Source: JAXGMV01 sp040772085 (GTDB lineage: Bacteria; Chloroflexota; Anaerolineae; Anaerolineales; Anaerolineaceae). From it: a DNA stretch of 64,000 bases. The notes under the pieces were generated by a model that saw only the letters and a program-made list of their open reading frames with translations, was not told the origin of the DNA and ran no database searches. The stretch covers positions 1,922,001 to 1,986,000 of the forward strand of contig JAXGYU010000001.1 of the NCBI GenBank assembly GCA_040772085.1. The letters are read 5' to 3'. This document shows positions 50,058-58,808 of the stretch, in pieces. The number at the start of each line of letters is the position of its first letter. The stretch's first letter is position 1. The translations under genes were made by a program, and so were the position numbers.

Positions 50058-51236
50058 ATGCATCGCCAGCGTATTCGTCACCAGCTAGCCTTCTTTATCA
50101 TCGTTCGAATCGTCCTGCATTCGTCCTTTGCCATGCTGCTCACGCTGCTGCCAGTGTTTGCCCGCGGATTGAACATTGACATCCTGCAGGCAGGACGGGC
50201 GATCTCCGTCTCACAACTGGCAAACCTGGTCGTGCCATTTTTATCGATGGTCACCGAACGGTATGGTTATCGCTACGGTAAATTACTCGCGCTGGGGGTC
50301 TTCTCTTTGGGCACCAGCCTGATACTGATCTCACAGAGTTACGCGGTTTTTATCGCCACGACGTTTCTGGCAACGCTGGGCACTTTCATCTTCCTGCCCA
50401 ATCAGGGCGCCTATTTTTCCGATCTGGTCTCATTCGAACAGCGCGGTAAGGTGATCGCCATCTCTGAATCCGCCTGGGCAGCTAGCCTGATGATCGGTGT
50501 GCCGATCATCGCCTTCCTGATCGACAGTACAGGGCAATGGCTGGTCTCGTATGCCACGCTGTGTATCCTGGGGGCGATCTTTTTCGTCATCATTCTTTTG
50601 TCCTTCAAGCCGACTCACCCTGCCAGGGAGGCCGGCACCTCCTTCTTTGTTGGATTGAAGGTTGTGTTCAAGAGCCCGCTCGCCTGGGCGGGGATGATCC
50701 TGAGCCTGATCCTGATGCCATCGGTCAATTTGGTCGGAACCGTTTATGGCTACTGGCTCGAGGATACTTATGGGCTGAACATTTCGGCGCTTGGGTTTGC
50801 CTCGGTGGTGTTAGGCGCCGCATTTCTGACCGGTACCCTCGCCAGTGCCGCCTTTACTGACAAGCTCGGGAAAATCAAATCGATCTTCCTGGGCTACCTG
50901 ATCAATATCCTGGTCGCGTCGGTCATCTTCTTCGTCAACCCAACGTTGCTGCCGGCATTGGTGTGGATTTTCTGCTTTTATGTCACCGCGGAGTTTGGGT
51001 TCATCAGTGGGCTGACTATGCTGACGGAACTCGTCCCGCAGTACCGGACGACATTTCTTGCCGCGACCACTGCTACCTCAGGTCTTGGCGGCGCGTTTGC
51101 AGCCTATATTGCGCCTATCCTGTATCAAAATGGATTTCGCGCCAATGTACTGGCGGTCATCGTTGCCAACCTGATCGTGATGGCATTGCTGTTCTTCATG
51201 GCACGGAAATTTAACTTGGCAGGCAAGGGATGGTAA
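50058..51236 (+). CDS. MFS transporter, first of a tandem pair
   Basis: A 392-residue major facilitator with about 12 transmembrane helices. Family features include the N-terminal RIVLHSSFAMLLTLLPVFARGLNID and, between helices 2 and 3, MVTERYGYRYGKLLALG. Its last seven bases overlap the start of a second MFS gene encoding a similar protein, so the pair arose by duplication and may form a heteromer or handle related substrates. Substrate unknown. Confidence 0.86.
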   Translation: MHRQRIRHQLAFFIIVRIVLHSSFAMLLTLLPVFARGLNIDILQAGRAISVSQLANLVVPFLSMVTERYGYRYGKLLALGVFSLGTSLILISQSYAVFIATTFLATLGTFIFLPNQGAYFSDLVSFEQRGKVIAISESAWAASLMIGVPIIAFLIDSTGQWLVSYATLCILGAIFFVIILLSFKPTHPAREAGTSFFVGLKVVFKSPLAWAGMILSLILMPSVNLVGTVYGYWLEDTYGLNISALGFASVVLGAAFLTGTLASAAFTDKLGKIKSIFLGYLINILVASVIFFVNPTLLPALVWIFCFYVTAEFGFISGLTMLTELVPQYRTTFLAATTATSGLGGAFAAYIAPILYQNGFRANVLAVIVANLIVMALLFFMARKFNLAGKGW

Positions 51237-52417
51237 CCGACAGCCAAGGCAGCGCGACCCAGACCCAGATCTATTTTCTGGCCTTCATCCGCTGGGCGAA
51301 TAATATCAACCAGCGCATGATTTATCCCTTCATCTCGACTTTCGCGCGCGGGATGGGGGTTGACATCCTCGCCATTTCACTGGTTGCCAGTGTTCGTTTT
51401 CTGCTGGCGATGTTCAGCCCGCTGCTAGCGTCGATAGCCGACTATTTCGGCAGACGAACCGCCATGATGATCGGAATTGCAGTCTTCACAGCGTCCGTCA
51501 TCACAGTCTTTCTGATTCCAACCTATCCGGTTTTCTTCGTCACGCATTGCACGGCGTTTGCCGGCAGCTATCTGATTCTGACCAGCATTCAGGCTTATAT
51601 CGGAGATCATGTGCCCTACGCGCGTCGCGGGGCCGCGGTCGGCACGACCGAGCTGGGCTGGTCGATGGCATTTTTGCTGGGCATGCCGCTGGTCGCGTTC
51701 CTGATCGCCAGGTTTGGCTGGAGAGCGCCATTCCCGCTCCTGGCTTTGCTGGGCGTGCTGATCATCATCGGCTTGCTGAAATTGATCCCGGATGACAAGC
51801 CGCGAACCCGGGCAGCAGGTTTCAGCTTTAGAAGTGTACTCTCACTCCTGAAACTGCCGATCGTGCGAGTAGCATTGGGCATGACAGTGATGCTGGGGAT
51901 CTACAGCGAAACAATTTTCATGATCTTCGGCCTGTGGATGGAGGACTCCTTCGGCTTGCTGATCGCCGGTCTGGGGTTCGCCTCGGCCACGCTTGGCGTC
52001 GCCGAACTGGTAGGCGAATTCATGACAATGCGTATTTCTGACCGCATCGGCAAGGGCCGCTCGATACAGGCGGGCGTGCTGCTCAGCACGCTCTCGGCAT
52101 TATTCCTGATATTTATCCCGCCTACGCTGGCGACCAGCTTGGTCGGTTTGTTTTTCTTCATTCTTGGTTTTGAGTTTGCCTATGTCAGCTCTGTTCCGTT
52201 GATGAGCGACATCGTCACGACGTCGCGGGCGGGTTTTCTCGGCGCCAACGCGGCGGCACTGGCAGCCGGCAGAGGTGTGGCGACAGTGCTGTCACCGCTG
52301 ATCTATAATTACGGTATTCGGGCCAACCTGATCCTGGCAGTCGTGGCTTGTGCCGGCAGTTTGCTGCTGGCATATCTGCTGATTGACCAGCGTAAACGCG
52401 CCGGTCAGGAAGCCTGA
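51230..52417 (+). CDS. MFS transporter, second of a tandem pair
   Basis: A 395-residue major facilitator whose N-terminus (RWANNINQRMIYPFISTFARGMGVDILAISLVAS) and middle (FIMFGLWMEDSFGLLIAGLGFASATLGVAEL-type region) parallel the upstream paralogue. A typical loop ADYFGRRTAMMIG follows helix 2. Translation is coupled by a seven-base overlap. The imidazolonepropionase gene follows 16 bases later, but histidine-related transport is only guilt by association. Confidence 0.86.
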   Translation: MVTDSQGSATQTQIYFLAFIRWANNINQRMIYPFISTFARGMGVDILAISLVASVRFLLAMFSPLLASIADYFGRRTAMMIGIAVFTASVITVFLIPTYPVFFVTHCTAFAGSYLILTSIQAYIGDHVPYARRGAAVGTTELGWSMAFLLGMPLVAFLIARFGWRAPFPLLALLGVLIIIGLLKLIPDDKPRTRAAGFSFRSVLSLLKLPIVRVALGMTVMLGIYSETIFMIFGLWMEDSFGLLIAGLGFASATLGVAELVGEFMTMRISDRIGKGRSIQAGVLLSTLSALFLIFIPPTLATSLVGLFFFILGFEFAYVSSVPLMSDIVTTSRAGFLGANAAALAAGRGVATVLSPLIYNYGIRANLILAVVACAGSLLLAYLLIDQRKRAGQEA

Positions 52418-52433
52418 GACTAAGGGAGGCAAC

Positions 52434-53690
52434 ATGCTGATTCACTCCGCATCACAACTCATCACCCTCGCTGGCGGTCCGCAACGCGGCTCCAGACTGG
52501 GCGAGCTGGGCATCATCAATGACGGCGCCGTACTGATTTACAACGGCGTCATTGTCGAAGTTGGCAGCAGTGTTGATATGGTGCTCAAACACCCCAGAGA
52601 GCAGCGTCTCGATGCCGGCGGCAAGGTAGTCATGCCCGGGTTTGTTGACCCGCACACACACGCGGTCTGGGTTGGTGACCGGTCGGCTGAATTTGAGATG
52701 CGTCTGGCGGGCAAGAGTTACATGGAGATCATGGCTGCCGGCGGCGGCATCGTTTCGACCGTCAGAGCGACGCGTGAGGCGACCCTCAAGCAGATGATGA
52801 GTGAGACCCGTGCGCGGCTGGATGGCATGTTCACGTACGGCACCACCACCGCTGAAGTGAAATCCGGTTACGGGCTGGATTACCTGACCGAAATCCGGCA
52901 GCTTGAAGCGATTCATGAGCTGAATGCCGCCGGTCCGATGGATCTGGTGCCGACTTTCCTCGGCGCGCATGCGATTCCGGTTGAATTCAAAGATGACCTC
53001 GCGGGTTATACCGAGCTGCTGGTAACGAAGATCCTGCCGGCAGTGAAGGACTGGCACGAAGAAAAGAATCGTCCGCTGCCTTTCTGTGATGTCTTCTGCG
53101 AAAAGGGCGCATTTGATCTTGAACAATCCCGCGCCATTTTATTGAAAGCCAGAGAGCTCGGCTTCCCGCTCAAGCTGCATGTCGATGAATTCGAAAACCT
53201 GGGCGGTGCCAGTCTGGCGGCTGAACTTGGGGCGGTATCCGCTGATCACGTCGTCAAGACAAGTGAACAGGATATTCTGAACATGGCAGCCACGGAGACC
53301 GTCGCGGTCTCGCTGCCTTGTACCCCGTTTGGCCTGGCTGAGAAACAATATTCACCCGCGCGTCAGATCCTGGACGCGGATGGCTACCTGGCGATTGCGA
53401 CCGACATCAATCCCGGCACCGCCTGGTGCGAATCGATGCAATTTGTGCTGGCGCTGGCTTGCCGCTACCTGAAGCTGACGCCTGGACAGGCGATTGCCGC
53501 GGCGACGATCAATGCCGCCAAAGCCATCGGGCTGGACTCCCGCGTTGGTTCTCTGGAGCCCGGCAAGCAAGCTGACCTGCTGATTCTGACCGTGCCGGAT
53601 TACCGCTCACTGGGCTATCGGTTCGGTACCAATCTGGTCAGTTCGGTGATCAAAAAAGGGGTACTCCATCGCGTGCAGGCTGGCAGGTAG
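52434..53690 (+). CDS. hutI: Imidazolonepropionase (HutI)
   Basis: An amidohydrolase-superfamily enzyme that opens imidazolone-5-propionate to formiminoglutamate in histidine degradation. The 418-residue protein has the metal motif PHTHAVWVGDRSAEFEMR, the substrate loop KSYMEIMAAGGGI, LGAHAIP, LKLHVDEF and ATDINPGTAWCESMQ. GGGAGG before the ATG at 52434 excludes a longer frame. hutH, hutU and the formiminoglutamate hydrolase are not in the neighbourhood, so the pathway is scattered or incomplete. Confidence 0.94.
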   Translation: MLIHSASQLITLAGGPQRGSRLGELGIINDGAVLIYNGVIVEVGSSVDMVLKHPREQRLDAGGKVVMPGFVDPHTHAVWVGDRSAEFEMRLAGKSYMEIMAAGGGIVSTVRATREATLKQMMSETRARLDGMFTYGTTTAEVKSGYGLDYLTEIRQLEAIHELNAAGPMDLVPTFLGAHAIPVEFKDDLAGYTELLVTKILPAVKDWHEEKNRPLPFCDVFCEKGAFDLEQSRAILLKARELGFPLKLHVDEFENLGGASLAAELGAVSADHVVKTSEQDILNMAATETVAVSLPCTPFGLAEKQYSPARQILDADGYLAIATDINPGTAWCESMQFVLALACRYLKLTPGQAIAAATINAAKAIGLDSRVGSLEPGKQADLLILTVPDYRSLGYRFGTNLVSSVIKKGVLHRVQAGR

Positions 53691-54325
53691 TGCTGACACT
53701 CGAAAACGCACGCGCCTGGTATCACGAGGGTGATGTCATTCATGACTTCAGCCATATAGAACGTGTCTACGCTCTGGCGCGTAACATCACAATAGCAGAA
53801 GGCGCTGACTGGGAGATCGTCTCAGCCGCTGCCTTGCTGCACGATTCGCGCGGCAGCGAATCGGGCGGTCCAGGACGGGAGAAACATCATCTGGCATCCG
53901 CTAAATTTGCCGCGCAGGTCCTGACTGCGGAGGGCTGGGATAAGGAGCGCATCGCGGCGGTGCAGCACTGCATCCGGGCGCATCGCTTTCGCAGCGGCGG
54001 CGAGAAACCTGAAACACTGGAAGCGCAGATCATGTTCGATGCTGATAAGCTGGATGTGATCGGCGCGATTGGCGTGGCGCGCACCATCGGATACGCCGCC
54101 ATCATCAACCAGCCTTTTTATGAAGAGCCGAGCGATCAATTCAGGCTGACGGGCGAGCATGCTCCTGGGGAGAAGCACAGCGCCTACCATGAGTACCTGT
54201 TCAAGCTGACAAAAATCAAGGACTTGCTTTTCACTGCCAGCGCGAAAAAAATCGCTGAAGAACGCGATCGTTATATCAGAGAGTATTTTGACCGGCTGCG
54301 CCGCGAGATCGCGGGCGAGTGCTAG
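53690..54325 (+). CDS. HD domain phosphohydrolase
   Basis: A 211-residue metal-dependent phosphohydrolase similar to YedJ. Metal ligands are His in VIHDFSHIERV, the HD pair in ALLHDSRG, a His in CIRAHRFR and Asp in MFDADKLDVIGAIG. Substrate unknown; relatives act on nucleotides. The GTG start overlaps the hutI stop by one base (TAGTG), so translation is coupled. Confidence 0.88.
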   Translation: MLTLENARAWYHEGDVIHDFSHIERVYALARNITIAEGADWEIVSAAALLHDSRGSESGGPGREKHHLASAKFAAQVLTAEGWDKERIAAVQHCIRAHRFRSGGEKPETLEAQIMFDADKLDVIGAIGVARTIGYAAIINQPFYEEPSDQFRLTGEHAPGEKHSAYHEYLFKLTKIKDLLFTASAKKIAEERDRYIREYFDRLRREIAGEC

Positions 54326-54361
54326 TTGGAAAATTGATTCTATTGACCAGAAGGATACCCT

Positions 54362-55144
54362 ATGGAACGACCTGATCTGAACATCATCACAGACATCATC
54401 AAAGGCGCTGGAGCGATCGTCAGGGCGCATTACGGCAAGGCGCACGTGATCGAGCATAAGGGTGTCATCGACCTGGTGACCGAAACCGACAAGGAATCGG
54501 AAGCCTTTATTCTGGCTGAGCTGGCGAAGTATTATCCAAGTCATTCGGTCGTCGCGGAAGAAAGCGGCGCTTCAGGCAGCAATGCTGAACAGCGCTGGTA
54601 CATAGACCCGCTTGACGGTACCACCAATTTTGCCCACGATATTCCCATCTTCGCCGTCTCGATGGCGTATGAGGAACGGGGAAAATTAACGATGGGCGTG
54701 ATCTATGATCCGCTGCGCGATGAGCTTTTTACCGCCGAGCGCGGCAAAGGTTTTTTCATCAATGGTCAGCCGGGTCAGGTCTCAGACAAGCAGACGCTGA
54801 TCAAATCACTGCTGGTGACCGGCTTCCCGTATGACATTCAGACGACTGCCAATACCAACCTCGACCATTTCGCCAAATTCGCCACGCGCGCGCTCAGCCT
54901 GAGGCGGCTCGGTTCCGCGGCGCTGGATATTGCCTATGTCGCGGCAGGCCGTTTTGACGCCTACTGGGAACTGGGCATCAAACCGTGGGACATTGCTGCC
55001 GGCATCGTGATGGTTGAGGAGGCCGGCGGCACCGTGACCAACCTGAGCGGCGGGCTGGATTACTTCAGGCAGCCATACGCGATCATTGCCAGCAACGGTC
55101 ATCTGCATCAGCAGGTGATGGACGTATTACAGCTCGCGAATTGA
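54362..55144 (+). CDS. Inositol monophosphatase family protein
   Basis: A Mg-dependent, lithium-sensitive type phosphatase of 260 residues. Metal-binding blocks are EESGASG, then YIDPLDGTTNFAHDIPIFAVS, and the C-terminal WDIAAGIVMVEEAGGTVT. It can act on inositol phosphate, fructose-1,6-bisphosphate or related sugars; the sequence does not discriminate. AGAAGGA precedes the ATG. Last gene of the operon that begins at 49437, separated from the HD gene by 36 bases. Confidence 0.93.
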   Translation: MERPDLNIITDIIKGAGAIVRAHYGKAHVIEHKGVIDLVTETDKESEAFILAELAKYYPSHSVVAEESGASGSNAEQRWYIDPLDGTTNFAHDIPIFAVSMAYEERGKLTMGVIYDPLRDELFTAERGKGFFINGQPGQVSDKQTLIKSLLVTGFPYDIQTTANTNLDHFAKFATRALSLRRLGSAALDIAYVAAGRFDAYWELGIKPWDIAAGIVMVEEAGGTVTNLSGGLDYFRQPYAIIASNGHLHQQVMDVLQLAN

Positions 55145-55169
55145 CGCGCCCATTCTGGTTAAAGATAAA

Positions 55170-55199
55170 AAACTGACCCGGTAATCCGGGTCAGTTTTG
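55170..55199. terminator. Bidirectional terminator after the IMPase-like gene
   Basis: A perfect 12-bp stem (55170-55181 with 55186-55197) with loop TAAT, T-rich on the right and A-rich on the left, serving also the convergent gene at 55220. Confidence 0.93.
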
Positions 55200-55219
55200 T
55201 GTCTTGCTGAATTCAGTTG

Positions 55220-56239
55220 CTAAAAAGTGTCTGGCTTCTCTTCGATCTCGCGGTCATTGACCGGGGCGGGGATGATCTCGTTGTCCTCGCGTGCCGGCAT
55301 TTTACCAGTCATGCGGCGGAAAGTGAGTGTCCAGGCGGAGCCGATGTAGGCATAAACCAGGCCGTTGACAGCCATGCTGACCGGAACCATCAGCGCGCAA
55401 AGACATACCAGTAAGATCGCGCCGATGCCGATGAAGGAACCGCTGTTCTCAGAGACGCCGTAGATCAGGGAAGCCATACCGGGCAGTACCGCCAGGATGA
55501 TAGGCAGAGCGATCAGGAAACTGACGATGAAACCACCGATAAAGAGAATGGCTGACATTCCAATGTAGCGCCAGAAATTCGATTTGATCAGCTCCCAGGC
55601 ACGAGAAGCAGCCGGACGGATCTCGAGGTCTTCGACCACGATCGCGACGATGGTCTGGTCGATCCAGACACCCACCAGCCAGCCGACAATGATGAGTACC
55701 GGCAGCATCAGAAATATGCCGCAGCCTAGCGTGACGACTGCCAGCATGATGAACGGGATCGAGAGGATCAGTACCGCGATCATACCGGCGATCGAGATCA
55801 GGAAGCTGAAGATGAATACGCGCTTGAAGTACGGTTTCATACCGTTCCAGAGCTGGCTGAAGGTCATTTTTGACGCGCCTTCGTCCGCCAGGACGGTCCC
55901 ATTGATCACGCCGATCTTGCCGGCAGAACTGATTGCCATGGTAATGAGCGAAAAAATCACGCCCAGACAAAGCGCCGCCAGCGCGAAGCCAAGGATATAG
56001 ATCCAGGCTGAGCCGTCCTGAAACGACCGCTCGACCGCTGTAATCACATTTTGCAGTTGGGGTGGCAAATTCTGCGGGTGCCAGCCGTTTGTTGAACCGG
56101 ATTGTCCGCCGCTGCCGGCATTCGCGCCAGCGCCGCTGCCTACCGCCTGACCGCAACTGCTCAGGAGTCCAAAGATCCATAACACTTTGAACTTCCAGAT
56201 AATCTTCCATGCTTTAGATAAAATTTCACCGTAGTCCAT
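55220..56239 (-). CDS. Multi-pass membrane protein of unknown function
   Basis: A 339-residue protein with about six transmembrane helices. It opens MDYGEILSKAWKIIWKFKVLWIFGLLSSCGQ, has a Gly/Ser/Asn-rich loop at about 35-55 and ends in a hydrophilic tail. The arrangement, with RAWELIKSNFWRYIGMSAILFIGG in the second half, resembles DUF975-like or glycerophosphodiester-phosphodiesterase membrane domains. The function is unknown. AAGGAG six bases before the ATG at 56239 fixes the start; the longer frame to 56335 is discarded. Confidence 0.8.
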   Translation of the reverse strand: MDYGEILSKAWKIIWKFKVLWIFGLLSSCGQAVGSGAGANAGSGGQSGSTNGWHPQNLPPQLQNVITAVERSFQDGSAWIYILGFALAALCLGVIFSLITMAISSAGKIGVINGTVLADEGASKMTFSQLWNGMKPYFKRVFIFSFLISIAGMIAVLILSIPFIMLAVVTLGCGIFLMLPVLIIVGWLVGVWIDQTIVAIVVEDLEIRPAASRAWELIKSNFWRYIGMSAILFIGGFIVSFLIALPIILAVLPGMASLIYGVSENSGSFIGIGAILLVCLCALMVPVSMAVNGLVYAYIGSAWTLTFRRMTGKMPAREDNEIIPAPVNDREIEEKPDTF

Positions 56240-56354
56240 GACGTGCTCCTTTTGGTAACATTTCAGGTTGATTGCTACTCTATTTACGACAAGCCGCGAA
56301 ATAAGTTGTAGACAGCTTTTTGTCGCGCACGACAACGCGGGAAGCCGGCTGGAT

Positions 56355-56369
56355 TATAATCGGGCAATG
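56355..56369 (+). promoter_or_regulatory. Leaderless promoter of the menA-like gene
   Basis: TATAAT at 56355-56360 is followed by six bases and the ATG at 56367-56369, without a usable Shine-Dalgarno sequence. Confidence 0.65.
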
Positions 56370-57263
56370 GATTTCTCCGGTCTCACAACCTGGCAGCGCT
56401 GGCAGCTGGCGATCAGACCTAAAACGCTTCCGGCGGCAGTTTCCCCTGTCCTCATTGGCCTGGCAATCTCATATAAAAATGGCGCCTTCCACTGGCTGCC
56501 CGCGCTGGCAGTACTGCTGACTGCGCTGCTGCTGCAGATCCTGGCGAACCTCGTCAACGATGTTGCCGATTACAGCAAAGGCACTGACCACCCTGACCGG
56601 CTCGGGCCGACGCGCGTGACGCAGACCAAGCTGCTCTCGGTCAAAACTGTCTGGACAGGCGCCGCGGTCGTGGCGGGCATGGCTGCCTTGCTTGGTCTTT
56701 ACCTGACCTGGTTCCGCGGCTGGCCGGTGCTGCTGATCGGCGCCGCGTCGCTGGTCTTCGCGGCGTTATACAGCGTCGGCCCCTTTGCGCTGGAAGACCA
56801 TGGGTTCGGCGAATTATTCGTGATGATTTTCTTCGGCTTCGTAGCCTGCTGCGGTACTGTGTATGTCATGACAGGCGCTCTGCCATTGATTGCCTGGTTT
56901 GGCGCGGTCGGCGCTGGCGCGCTGGTGACCGCCATCCTGGTGGTCAACAACGTGCGAGACATTGCCACCGATACCCGTGCCGGACGCAAGAACATCCCCA
57001 TTGTCTGGGGACGCCGCGCGGGCGAGATCGAATATCTGGTATTGCTGGTGCTGGCTTATGCCGCACCGGTAGCAGCCTTTGGGCTGGGTCTGCTCTCCGT
57101 TTGGGCGTTACTGCCATTTCTGACCATCCCCATGGCAGTGAAAAATTATCAGGCAATTACGACTTTGCCAGCCAGCCCGGCCTTCAACAAACTACTGGCA
57201 GCGACTGGCAGCCTGGCGCTGCGTTATTCATTGTTATTCGCGCTGGCTGTTCTTCTCAGTTGA
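56367..57263 (+). CDS. menA: 1,4-dihydroxy-2-naphthoate polyprenyltransferase-like (UbiA family)
   Basis: A 298-residue UbiA-superfamily prenyltransferase with about eight to nine transmembrane helices. The N-terminal block WQLAIRPKTLPAAVSPVLIG is typical of MenA. The two Mg-binding Asp motifs are NLVNDVADYSKGTDHPDRLGP and NNVRDIATDTRAGRKNIPI. It would join a polyprenyl chain to dihydroxynaphthoate in menaquinone synthesis. Other men genes are not in the window, so the exact acceptor is inferred. The frame extends to 56268, but the family start and a TATAAT six bases ahead point to 56367. Confidence 0.88.
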   Translation: MDFSGLTTWQRWQLAIRPKTLPAAVSPVLIGLAISYKNGAFHWLPALAVLLTALLLQILANLVNDVADYSKGTDHPDRLGPTRVTQTKLLSVKTVWTGAAVVAGMAALLGLYLTWFRGWPVLLIGAASLVFAALYSVGPFALEDHGFGELFVMIFFGFVACCGTVYVMTGALPLIAWFGAVGAGALVTAILVVNNVRDIATDTRAGRKNIPIVWGRRAGEIEYLVLLVLAYAAPVAAFGLGLLSVWALLPFLTIPMAVKNYQAITTLPASPAFNKLLAATGSLALRYSLLFALAVLLS

Positions 57264-57273
57264 AATTCAAAAG

Positions 57274-58029
57274 TTAATCCGCTTGCTCACGCCCGGCAAA
57301 TTGCCACGGGCATAATTTTCGGTGCAGCATATCCGCGGCGTAGTAGAGCACCAGACCGAGCAGGCTCATTGCCATGACGCCGGCATACATCTTCGGGTAA
57401 TCCAGCAGGGTGCTGCCATTCAGGTAAATGTAATAGCCCAGCCCGCGCGTCGTGGCGATCAGCTCGACGATGTACAATACTGCCACCGCGGTGCCGATTG
57501 ACTGGCGGATGGCTGACAGAACTGCCGGCAGGCAGGCGGGGAAATAGACATAACGGAAGAGCGCCTTGCGCCCGGCGCCGAGGCTTCGCACGGAAGAGAT
57601 CAGTTCGGGGCGGATGGCTGCCGCCTGATCACGCACCAGAATAAGAATCTGGAAGAACAGGATCAGAAAGATCATGGCGATCTTCGAGAAGTCATTGATG
57701 CCAAGGAAGAGGATCACGATCGGCACAAAAACGACCTTCGGGATGGGATAGAGCAGGTAGATGAACGGGGCGAAGAAATCTCCCCAGCGCTTCGACTGAC
57801 CAAGCACCAGGCCCGCCGGCGTCGCCAGCAGGATGGAAAGCGCCATCGAAGCGATCACCCGCCAGGCGCTGGCGAGCAGATGAACACCCAGCTCACCGCC
57901 CAGTTCGCGGAAGAACGTCACGATGACGGTGACCGGGCCAGGCAGCATCTCCAGGTTCAGCAGCCAGGCAAGCGCCTGCCAGAAGGCGAAGATGCTGATT
58001 GCCGCCCAGAACAGCGCGTAGCGTCTCAT
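57274..58029 (-). CDS. ABC transporter permease (SsuC/TauC/ThiX-like)
   Basis: A 251-residue permease with six transmembrane helices. The cytoplasmic coupling loop reads ELISSVRSLGAGRKALFRYVYFPACLPAVLSAIRQSIG, the EAA motif region of nitrate/sulfonate/thiamine-precursor importers. Its start overlaps the ATPase stop by ATGA. Third gene of the importer operon; substrate unknown. Confidence 0.92.
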   Translation of the reverse strand: MRRYALFWAAISIFAFWQALAWLLNLEMLPGPVTVIVTFFRELGGELGVHLLASAWRVIASMALSILLATPAGLVLGQSKRWGDFFAPFIYLLYPIPKVVFVPIVILFLGINDFSKIAMIFLILFFQILILVRDQAAAIRPELISSVRSLGAGRKALFRYVYFPACLPAVLSAIRQSIGTAVAVLYIVELIATTRGLGYYIYLNGSTLLDYPKMYAGVMAMSLLGLVLYYAADMLHRKLCPWQFAGREQAD

Positions 58030-58802
58030 GCTGATTGCTCCCGCAATTCCTCGCGCAGCGCGGTCAACAGCGACTGGTAGCCAGGCTCTGTCTGGCTGTG
58101 AAAATTGCCGGCATAAGGATTCTCATACACCAGCGGCGCACGGTTCGGTCTGCCAGTCAGCAGCAGAATTTTGTCGCCGACATACAGCGCCTCTTCGATC
58201 AGATGGGTAACCAGGACGGTCGTCAGCGTGCGCTCCTGTCCGATCTGGCGCACGAATGCCTGCAGACCCTCACGGGTCGGCGCATCGAGCGAGGCGAACG
58301 GTTCGTCCATCAGCAGCAGATCAGGCTGGAGTACCAGCGTGCGCGCGATAGCCGTCCGCTGCCGCTGGCCGCCGGAAATCTGTGCTGGGTAATGATCCTT
58401 GACACCTTCCAGTCCCAGGCGCTGCAACCAACGGTCAACGTCACTGGCGTTTTCAGCAGCAGGTGCGCTGGCTGGCGCGTGCTTGCCATCCGGCCCGTAG
58501 AATTGGCGGATCTGTAACCCAAGCAGGGCATTCTCCCGCACGGTCGCCCAGGGCAGCAAACCAAAATCCTGCAGGATCAGACCGGTCTCGGGACGCGGTC
58601 GGGTGAGCGCCTCCCCTTTGATGCGGATGCTGCCGCTGGTTGGCAGCAGCAAGCCGCTGAGCAGGTACAGCAGGGTCGTTTTACCGCAGCCGGAGACGCC
58701 GAGCACCGTCCAGGTCTCGCCTTCCCTGACCTGCCAGGAAAACTGGTCAAAGAGCGGCGGCTGGCTGCCGTATCTGAAGCTGAGGTTTCCGACGTCTATC
58801 AT
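58026..58802 (-). CDS. ABC transporter ATP-binding protein (SsuB/TauB-like)
   Basis: A 258-residue ATPase with Walker A GVSGCGKTTLL, Q-loop LQDFGLLPWATV, signature ISGGQRQRTAIARTL, Walker B LLLMDEPFASLD and the switch His in LVTHLIEEAL. A non-standard insertion of about 20 residues rich in Ala/Pro (DGKHAPASAPAAENASD) sits between the Q-loop and the signature. Operon with the binding protein upstream (6-nt gap) and the permease downstream. Confidence 0.95.
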   Translation of the reverse strand: MIDVGNLSFRYGSQPPLFDQFSWQVREGETWTVLGVSGCGKTTLLYLLSGLLLPTSGSIRIKGEALTRPRPETGLILQDFGLLPWATVRENALLGLQIRQFYGPDGKHAPASAPAAENASDVDRWLQRLGLEGVKDHYPAQISGGQRQRTAIARTLVLQPDLLLMDEPFASLDAPTREGLQAFVRQIGQERTLTTVLVTHLIEEALYVGDKILLLTGRPNRAPLVYENPYAGNFHSQTEPGYQSLLTALREELREQSA

Positions 58803-58808
58803 GCTTCC

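Noticed and set aside
54806..55108. 100-codon frame opposite the inositol monophosphatase-like gene
   Set aside because: Shadow of a gene with clear metal-binding motifs on the other strand.
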